Shown here one piece after another: positions 58,094 to 64,000 of a stretch of DNA of 64,000 nt. The notes beneath the pieces are model-generated. The model worked only from the letters and a program-made list of their open reading frames with translations. It did not search any database and was not told where the DNA came from. Source of the stretch: Thermoplasmata archaeon (GTDB taxonomy: Archaea; Thermoplasmatota; Thermoplasmata; Lutacidiplasmatales; UBA184); NCBI GenBank assembly GCA_021828195.1, contig JAKASQ010000001.1, positions 105,202 to 169,201 on the forward strand, in the 5' to 3' direction. The position numbers were made by a program, and so were the translations under genes. Within the stretch, counting starts at the first letter, position 1; each line of letters begins with the position of its first letter.

Positions 58094-59077
58094 CTAGTTC
58101 GCCTCCTCCTCCACCAGATCCAGATAGACATCCTCGAGCGAGGTCCGGCGCTCTCGCAGGGCCAGCGTCGCGTGCTCGGAGAGCAGCGCCCGGATGTCCT
58201 CGGTCGTGGGCCGTTGGGCGCGGATGCGGATCGTCGCCCGGATTCGGGCGCCGAACTCTTCCGTCACGACCTTCGAGACCCCCGAGAGCGCGCGCAGCGC
58301 CGCGAGTTCGTCGTCGTCGAATCCGTAGTCCTCGATCTCGATCGTCCGGTCTCCGCCCACGAGCTGGCGCAGGCCCGCGACGGTGTCGTGCGCCGCGATC
58401 CGGCCCTTCGTGAGGACCGCGATCCGGTGGCAGAGCTCCTCCGCCTCGAACATGTAGTGCGTGGTGAGGAAGATCGTGACCCCATCGGAGACCAGGGACC
58501 GGATCAGCTTGCGCGTCTCCCGGGCGGACTTCGGGTCGAGCCCGATCGTGGGCTCGTCCAGGAACAACAGCTCCGGGCCGTGGAGGATGCCGCGGGCGAT
58601 GTGCAACTTCTGCTTCATTCCTCGCGAGTACTCCTCGACCCGCCGGTCGGCCGCGTCGGAGAGCCCCACCCGTTCGAGCACGGCGTCGATGCGGTGTTCG
58701 CGTTCCCCGCGAGGAACTCCGTACAGGTCCGCGAAGTAGCGCAGGTTCTCGCGCGCGTTGATGCGGTTGTACAGCCCCCGCTCACCTCCGAGCACGAGTC
58801 CGATACGAGGGCGCAGGTGCTCGACCTGCGTCGTGACGTCGTATCCCAGGACGTGAGCGGTGCCCGACGTCGGAAGCAGGAGCGTCGACAGGATCTTGGT
58901 TAACGTGGTCTTTCCCGCCCCATTCGGCCCCAATAGACCGAAGATCGCGCCATGCTCGACCGTCAGGTCGATGCCCCGCAGCGCCTCGGTCCGGGTCTTC
59001 TCCGTGAAAAGGAATCCCTTGCGGGACTCGAAGACGCGGGTGAGTCGCTGGGTCTCAATCGCGGGGGGATCTGCCAT
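58094..59077 (-). CDS. ABC transporter ATP-binding protein
   Basis: GPNGAGKTTLTKILSTLL, YSRGMKQKLHIARG, LLFLDEPTIGLDPKS, TTHYMFEAEEL. Confidence 0.93.
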   Translation of the reverse strand: MADPPAIETQRLTRVFESRKGFLFTEKTRTEALRGIDLTVEHGAIFGLLGPNGAGKTTLTKILSTLLLPTSGTAHVLGYDVTTQVEHLRPRIGLVLGGERGLYNRINARENLRYFADLYGVPRGEREHRIDAVLERVGLSDAADRRVEEYSRGMKQKLHIARGILHGPELLFLDEPTIGLDPKSARETRKLIRSLVSDGVTIFLTTHYMFEAEELCHRIAVLTKGRIAAHDTVAGLRQLVGGDRTIEIEDYGFDDDELAALRALSGVSKVVTEEFGARIRATIRIRAQRPTTEDIRALLSEHATLALRERRTSLEDVYLDLVEEEAN

Positions 59078-59305
59078 GCGCGCACGGGCCTCGGTGCGAT
59101 GGCCAAGCGAGCCGGCATAAAAGCTGGGGATGCACTCGGAAGCCTCCTCCCATGTGAGTCGGGCCGCGGAGGGGCCCCCGCCCGGCTCCGCCGCCGTCCG
59201 GGGCTCCCGAAAGCGCACCCCCGGGCCTCACCCGGAGGGCTCCCGAGCTCGCACCGTCACAAGCCGTTATATCGCGTATGGCTTCCAAGCTGCCGAGAGC
59301 TTCAC

Positions 59306-60382
59306 ATGGCGAAGGCGGCCACCTCGAAGACCGGGTCCCAGGGATCTGCGGATTCCTTCCCGGAAGACCGCATCGTCGAGATCTACCGGACCGAGGTGCT
59401 CGCGCGGGTGATGGATGAGCGCTGTCTGACCCTCCAGCGCCAGGGGCGGATCGGGTTCTACGTACCGCTCGCCGGCCAGGAGGCCGCGCAAATCGGGAGC
59501 GGCTACGCACTCGACCCCTCCGACTGGATCTTCCCGGCCTACCGCGAACTCGGCCTTGCCCTGGTGCGCGGAATCCGCGCGAAGAGCCTCATCGACCAGT
59601 TCATAGGAAACTCCGCCGACCTCACCAAGGGCCGACAGATGCCGAACCACTACGCCTTCCGAGAGCAACGGTTCGTGTCCGCCTCCAGTCCCATCGGCAC
59701 GCAGATTACCCAGGCCGTAGGCGCGGCGATGGCGGCGAAGAAGCGGCAGGACCCCATCGTGACGATCACCTTCTTTGGGGACGGGGCCACGAGCTCCAAC
59801 GACTTCCACGCCGGGCTCAACTTCGCGGGCGTCTTCGCCGCTCCGACGATCTTCTTCTGCCAGAACAACGGCTGGGCGATCTCACTTCCTCGGGAGAAGC
59901 AGACCCTGAGCCCGACGCTCGCGGGGAAGGCCGACGCCTACGGACTTCCCGGCGTCGTGGTCGACGGGAACGACGTGCGCGCGGTGTACCGGGCCGTGCG
60001 CGAGGCGCGGGCTCGTGCGATCGCCGGCGACGGCCCCACCCTCATCGAGGCCCAGGTGTACCGCTTCGGCCCGCACTCGACCTCGGACGACCCCAGTCGC
60101 TACCGCCCCGAGGAGGCCGTCCGCAAGGCTCGTGAGCACGACCCGGTGCTCCTCCTTCAGTCCGAACTAATCCGCAACCGGATTCTCACGAAGGACTCCG
60201 ATTCCAAGATCTGGGAGGAGCTCAAGGCGGAGGTGGCTCGCGCGATCGAGGCCGCTGAGAACACCCCGGCCGTGGAGCCGCTCTCCTTCTTCGACGACGT
60301 CTTCGCTCAGCCGACCCCCACGCTGGAGGAACAGCGAGCGTCCTTCGATCAGCTTCTCCGGGAGGGGGTGCTCCGCCCGTGA
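59306..60382 (+). CDS. pdhA: 2-oxoacid dehydrogenase E1 component alpha subunit (copy 1)
   Basis: TFFGDGATSSNDFHAGLNFAGVF...FFCQNNGWAIS ThDP motif; YRFGPHSTSDDPSRYR. Confidence 0.92.
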   Translation: MAKAATSKTGSQGSADSFPEDRIVEIYRTEVLARVMDERCLTLQRQGRIGFYVPLAGQEAAQIGSGYALDPSDWIFPAYRELGLALVRGIRAKSLIDQFIGNSADLTKGRQMPNHYAFREQRFVSASSPIGTQITQAVGAAMAAKKRQDPIVTITFFGDGATSSNDFHAGLNFAGVFAAPTIFFCQNNGWAISLPREKQTLSPTLAGKADAYGLPGVVVDGNDVRAVYRAVREARARAIAGDGPTLIEAQVYRFGPHSTSDDPSRYRPEEAVRKAREHDPVLLLQSELIRNRILTKDSDSKIWEELKAEVARAIEAAENTPAVEPLSFFDDVFAQPTPTLEEQRASFDQLLREGVLRP

Positions 60383-61356
60383 CGGAGCTCACTCTCGTCC
60401 AGGCCGTGAACCGGGGTCTCCGCGTGGCCCTCTCGTCGGATCCGGATGTGCTCATCCTCGGAGAGGACGTCGGAGTGAACGGAGGTGTCTTCCGGGCCAC
60501 CGAGGGGCTCCAGAAGGAGTTCGGACCCGAGCGGGTGATCGACACGCCACTCTCCGAGACGGGGATCATCGGTACGGCGATCGGGATGGCGCTCTACGGC
60601 CTGAAGCCGGTGGCCGAGATCCAGTTCATGGACTTCATCTACCCGGCCTTCGACCAGATCGTCAGCGAGCTCGCCAAGATGCGCTACCGGTCGGGCGGGC
60701 AGTATCCCTGCCACGTGGTCGTCCGTGCCCCGTACGGCGGCGGCATCCGCGGCGGCCTCTATCACTCTCAGTCGACCGAGGCCTACTTCGCCCACACCGC
60801 CGGGCTCAAGGTGGTCATCCCCTCCAACCCGGCCGACGCGAAGGGACTGCTCCTGACGGCCATCCACGACGAGGACCCCGTGATCTTCCTCGAGCCGAAA
60901 CGGATCTACCGATCACTGACGGGCGAGGTCGCCGATGGGGACTATCGAGTTCCGTTCGGGAAAGCGAACGTCGTCGTCGAGGGAACGGATGTGTCGCTGT
61001 TCGCCTACGGCGCCATGGTACCCCCGACCGTGGAGGCCGCGCAGGCCCTCCTTTCGGAAGGCATCTCCGCCGAGGTCGTGGATCTTCGGACGTTGGTGCC
61101 TCTGGACGAGAAGGCGATCCTCGCTTCGGTGGAGAAGACCGGACGGGCCGTTGTGGTCCACGAGGCGGCCCGCTTCTGCGGGTTCGGCGGCGAGTTGAGC
61201 GCGATCCTCGCGGAAAAGGCGTTCTACTCCCTCAAGGCCCCCATCGCACGCGTAACGGGGTACGACACTCCGTTCCCCTACGCTCTTGAGAACTCCTATC
61301 TTCCGAACCCCGCCCGGATCGCCCACGCCGCTCGAGCCGCGGCTCGGACCCAATAG
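60379..61356 (+). CDS. pdhB: 2-oxoacid dehydrogenase E1 component beta subunit
   Basis: ILGEDVGVNGGVFRATEGLQKEFGPERVIDTPLSETGIIG; QYPCHVVVRAPYGGGIRGGLYHSQS. Confidence 0.95.
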   Translation: MTELTLVQAVNRGLRVALSSDPDVLILGEDVGVNGGVFRATEGLQKEFGPERVIDTPLSETGIIGTAIGMALYGLKPVAEIQFMDFIYPAFDQIVSELAKMRYRSGGQYPCHVVVRAPYGGGIRGGLYHSQSTEAYFAHTAGLKVVIPSNPADAKGLLLTAIHDEDPVIFLEPKRIYRSLTGEVADGDYRVPFGKANVVVEGTDVSLFAYGAMVPPTVEAAQALLSEGISAEVVDLRTLVPLDEKAILASVEKTGRAVVVHEAARFCGFGGELSAILAEKAFYSLKAPIARVTGYDTPFPYALENSYLPNPARIAHAARAAARTQ

Positions 61357-61367
61357 GAGGACGGCGA

Positions 61368-62645
61368 ATGGGTACGTTCGAGTTCCGGCTCCCCGACATC
61401 GGCGAGGGCGTCGCCGAGGGCGAGGTCGTTCAATGGTTCGTGAAGGAAGGGGAGACGATCCAGGAGGATGCCCCTCTCGTCAGCGTCCTGACGGACAAGG
61501 CGAACGTCGAGATCCCGTCTCCGAAGGCGGGGCGGATCGCAAGGCTTCACGCCTCCATCGGGCAGAAGGTGAAGGTCGGCGGCCTCCTCGTCACGATTGA
61601 GACGCAGGGCGGTCCCGCCGCTGCGGCACCGGCTTCACCCGCCCCTGCGCCTTCGCCGGCACGGACACCCGCCGCGCCCACAGCTCCCGTTCCGCCACCG
61701 ACCCTGGCCACGGGAGCCTCCGCGACCTCCACCGGCCGGTCCTTGGCGTCTCCGTACCTCCGCCGGTTCGCGGCCGAACGCGGGATCGACCTCGCCACCG
61801 TGAAGGGCTCCGGGCCCGGCGGTCGGATCACCGAAGCGGACCTGACGGGCTCCTCCGCGCCCCGCACCGAGGCGGCGGGGGCCGCGACTCCCCGGGCCGG
61901 GCCGCCGGGGGCCCCGACCTTCGTCGCCGCGGGGGACGATATCATCGAACGCGTGCCAATCCGAGGCGTCCGCCGCGCCATCAGCGAGCACATGTCCCAG
62001 TCCGTCCACACGGCCGCTCACTTCACCTACGTCGAGGAAATCGATGTCTCCGAACTCGTTCGCTTCCGCGAGCGGATGGGGCGCCACGTGGAGAAGGACG
62101 GCGTCAAGCTCAGCTATCTACCGTTCATCTTGAAGGCGGCCATCGCCGGCCTCCGGGCCCAGCCGCGGATGAACGCGACCATGGACGACGCGAAGGAGGA
62201 GCTGCTCGTCCATGGCTCCTTCGATATCGGCATCGCCACGGCGGCACCGGAGGGCCTCGTGGTCCCCGTGGTTCGCGCCGCCGACACGAAGAGTGTCGGC
62301 CAGCTCGCGCGAGAGATTCAATCCCTGGCCGAGCGAGCCCGCCAAGGCAAGCTCGCTCGGGAGGAGCTCATCCACTCCTCGTTCACGATCACTAGCCTCG
62401 GGGCGCTCGGGGGTGTGATGGCGACCCCGATCCTGAACTATCCGCAGGTCGCGATTCTCGGCGTGCACAAGATCGCGCGCCGGCCAACGTACCACGCGGA
62501 CGGGTCGATCGGACCTTCGGACCTCATGAACCTCTCGGTCTCGCTCGACCACCGCATCCTGGACGGCATCGTCGCCGCCCAGTTCCTCGCGGTCGTCAAG
62601 GCCCACCTCGAGGACCCGCACAAGCTGTTCGCGGAACTCGCATGA
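61368..62645 (+). CDS. pdhC: Dihydrolipoamide acyltransferase E2
   Basis: Lipoyl VLTDKANVEIPSPKAGR; subunit-binding SPYLRRFAAERGIDLATVKGSGPGGRI; catalytic SLDHRILDGIVAAQFL. Confidence 0.94.
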   Translation: MGTFEFRLPDIGEGVAEGEVVQWFVKEGETIQEDAPLVSVLTDKANVEIPSPKAGRIARLHASIGQKVKVGGLLVTIETQGGPAAAAPASPAPAPSPARTPAAPTAPVPPPTLATGASATSTGRSLASPYLRRFAAERGIDLATVKGSGPGGRITEADLTGSSAPRTEAAGAATPRAGPPGAPTFVAAGDDIIERVPIRGVRRAISEHMSQSVHTAAHFTYVEEIDVSELVRFRERMGRHVEKDGVKLSYLPFILKAAIAGLRAQPRMNATMDDAKEELLVHGSFDIGIATAAPEGLVVPVVRAADTKSVGQLAREIQSLAERARQGKLAREELIHSSFTITSLGALGGVMATPILNYPQVAILGVHKIARRPTYHADGSIGPSDLMNLSVSLDHRILDGIVAAQFLAVVKAHLEDPHKLFAELA

Positions 62646-63697
62646 GTGCCGGCGCCGGTGTGGTGCCACTCCCTTACGACGCCGCGATGGCGGGGTCCCT
62701 CCTGGGTCCGGAAGCCCGGGCGATCGCGCTCTCGGCATACCGCTGGATGACCCTCGGCCGCGCGCTCGACGCGCGCATGCAGGGGCTGCAACGCCAGGGA
62801 AGGGTGGGGTTCTACGGGGCCGCCACGGGCCACGAGGCGGTCAACGTCGCGCTCGGCCTTGCCACGAGCCCTGCGGATTGGATCGTGCCGGGGTTGCGCG
62901 AGCAGCTCGCCGCACTCGTGCGGGGCCACCCGCTCGCGGCGTACGCCCAGCACCTGTTCGCCACGGACCTCGACCCAGCGCGGGGCCGTCAGATGCCCTG
63001 CCACCCCAGCGCGCGGGACGTCCACTACGTGTCGATGTCCTCGGTGATCGGCACCCAGATCACCCACGCGGTCGGCATCGCCGCTGGACTGCGCGCGCGC
63101 GCCGACCCCGGGGTCGCGCTCGGCTTCTTCGGCGATGGGGCGACGAGCGCGAACGATTTCCATGCGGGCCTCAACTTTGCGGCCGTGTACCACCTCCCGG
63201 TCGTCTTCGGCTGCGCCAACAACCAGTGGGCGATCTCCGTTCCCGTCGAGCGGCAGACCCGTTCGGCGACCCTCGCCGCCAAGGGCGCGGCGTACGGGAT
63301 CCCGGGGGAGCGGATCGATGGCACCGATTTCTTCCGATCCTACGCCACGCTCCGTGACGCGATCGCCCGGGCTCGCTCCGGGAACGGCCCGACCCTCATC
63401 GAGTTCCAGGTCTATCGGATGACGCCTCATTCCAGTTCGGACGACCCTACGCGCTACCAGCCCCGGGACTGGGGAGCTCGGGCGGCGTCCCACGATCCGG
63501 TTCTCCGACTGGAGGACTGGCTGCGGAAGAACGGGCAGCTCGACCCGGAGCTCGAGGGACAGATCCGGATCGAGGCCGAACGTCAGGTGCGCGAGGCCGT
63601 GGCCGAGGCCGAATCGGCGCCTCCGCCGCGGCCCGAGTCGCTCACCGAAGACGTTTTTGTCGATTCTCGGCCCTTCGTTCCCGAACGGGGTGAGTAA
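62642..63697 (+). CDS. 2-oxoacid dehydrogenase E1 component alpha subunit (copy 2)
   Basis: GFFGDGATSANDFHAGLNFAAVY...FGCANNQWAIS; YRMTPHSSSDDPTRYQ; paralog of 59306..60382. Confidence 0.92.
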   Translation: MSAGAGVVPLPYDAAMAGSLLGPEARAIALSAYRWMTLGRALDARMQGLQRQGRVGFYGAATGHEAVNVALGLATSPADWIVPGLREQLAALVRGHPLAAYAQHLFATDLDPARGRQMPCHPSARDVHYVSMSSVIGTQITHAVGIAAGLRARADPGVALGFFGDGATSANDFHAGLNFAAVYHLPVVFGCANNQWAISVPVERQTRSATLAAKGAAYGIPGERIDGTDFFRSYATLRDAIARARSGNGPTLIEFQVYRMTPHSSSDDPTRYQPRDWGARAASHDPVLRLEDWLRKNGQLDPELEGQIRIEAERQVREAVAEAESAPPPRPESLTEDVFVDSRPFVPERGE

Positions 63698-63702
63698 CGC
63701 CG

Positions 63703-64000
63703 ATGGCCGGAACCTACTCGCGCGCGACCCAGGTGCTGGTGATCGGGGGCGGTCCGGCGGGATACATGGCCGCGATCCGAGCGGGACAGCTGGGACTCAA
63801 GGTCCTCCTGGTGGAGCGCCAGTTCCTCGGCGGGGAATGCCTCAATCGGGGATGCATCCCATCGAAGGCCCTGATCCACGCCTCGGAACTCTACCACCGT
63901 CTCGTCACCGAGGGCCCGGAGATCGGCGTGACCGCCGGATCGGCCCGGTTCGATCTCACGACCGCGATGCGCTGGAAGGATTCGGTCGTCGCCAAAGAGC
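63703..64000 (+). CDS. lpd: Dihydrolipoamide dehydrogenase E3, 3' end truncated by window edge
   Basis: VLVIGGGPAGYMAAIRAGQLGLKVLLVERQFLGGECLNRGCIPSKALIHAS; open to window end. Confidence 0.93.
   Translation, partial: MAGTYSRATQVLVIGGGPAGYMAAIRAGQLGLKVLLVERQFLGGECLNRGCIPSKALIHASELYHRLVTEGPEIGVTAGSARFDLTTAMRWKDSVVAKE

Noticed and set aside
56981-58903. 640-aa plus-strand ORF rich in R/D/E/G/H
   Set aside because: Antisense to ABC permease and ATPase genes; composition typical of antisense frames in high-GC DNA.
1-64000. CRISPR array, toxin-antitoxin pair, restriction-modification or phage structural genes
   Set aside because: No regular spacer-repeat structure, Cas, R-M or phage structural motifs recognised in any frame.

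Overview
This 64 kb high-GC window looks archaeal, probably Thermoplasmatota-like (inference). Support comes from large YVTN-propeller surface proteins carrying FTExGLPxGTxW repeats, a single OB-fold SSB-like protein, AT-rich TATA-like boxes close to start codons, and a Dph6-like ATPase. Gene content is mostly metabolic or accessory. It includes a partial agmatine deiminase, a MoaD/BNR pair, four ABC-2 exporter loci, MarR/ArsR/HxlR regulators, two MFS exporters, and an ArsR-DsrE-SQR-like sulfur cassette. It also includes a three-gene zinc-ribbon/SPFH operon and a 2-oxoacid dehydrogenase operon with two E1-alpha genes that runs off the right edge. One tRNA-Ile(GAU) is clear. The stretch from about 9.4 to 36 kb is a decaying accessory zone: an integrase-like fragment beside the tRNA, an MBL-fold gene split by an in-frame TAG, a DinB pseudogene, fragments resembling OsmC and cupredoxin, and repeated SRPBCC/VOC/DinB/alpha-alpha-toroid paralogs. 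It also holds a hairpin-rich segment that may be a degraded TnpB/omega-RNA end. No CRISPR array or complete defence system was seen. The best candidates for something undescribed are the zinc-ribbon/SPFH operon (39.05-41.48 kb), the small-protein cluster (19.2-20.6 kb), the RGG/zinc-ribbon protein (49.7-50.4 kb) and the single-copy IS630-like gene inside an ABC-2 exporter cluster. All family calls come from reading motifs by eye; no database search was run.
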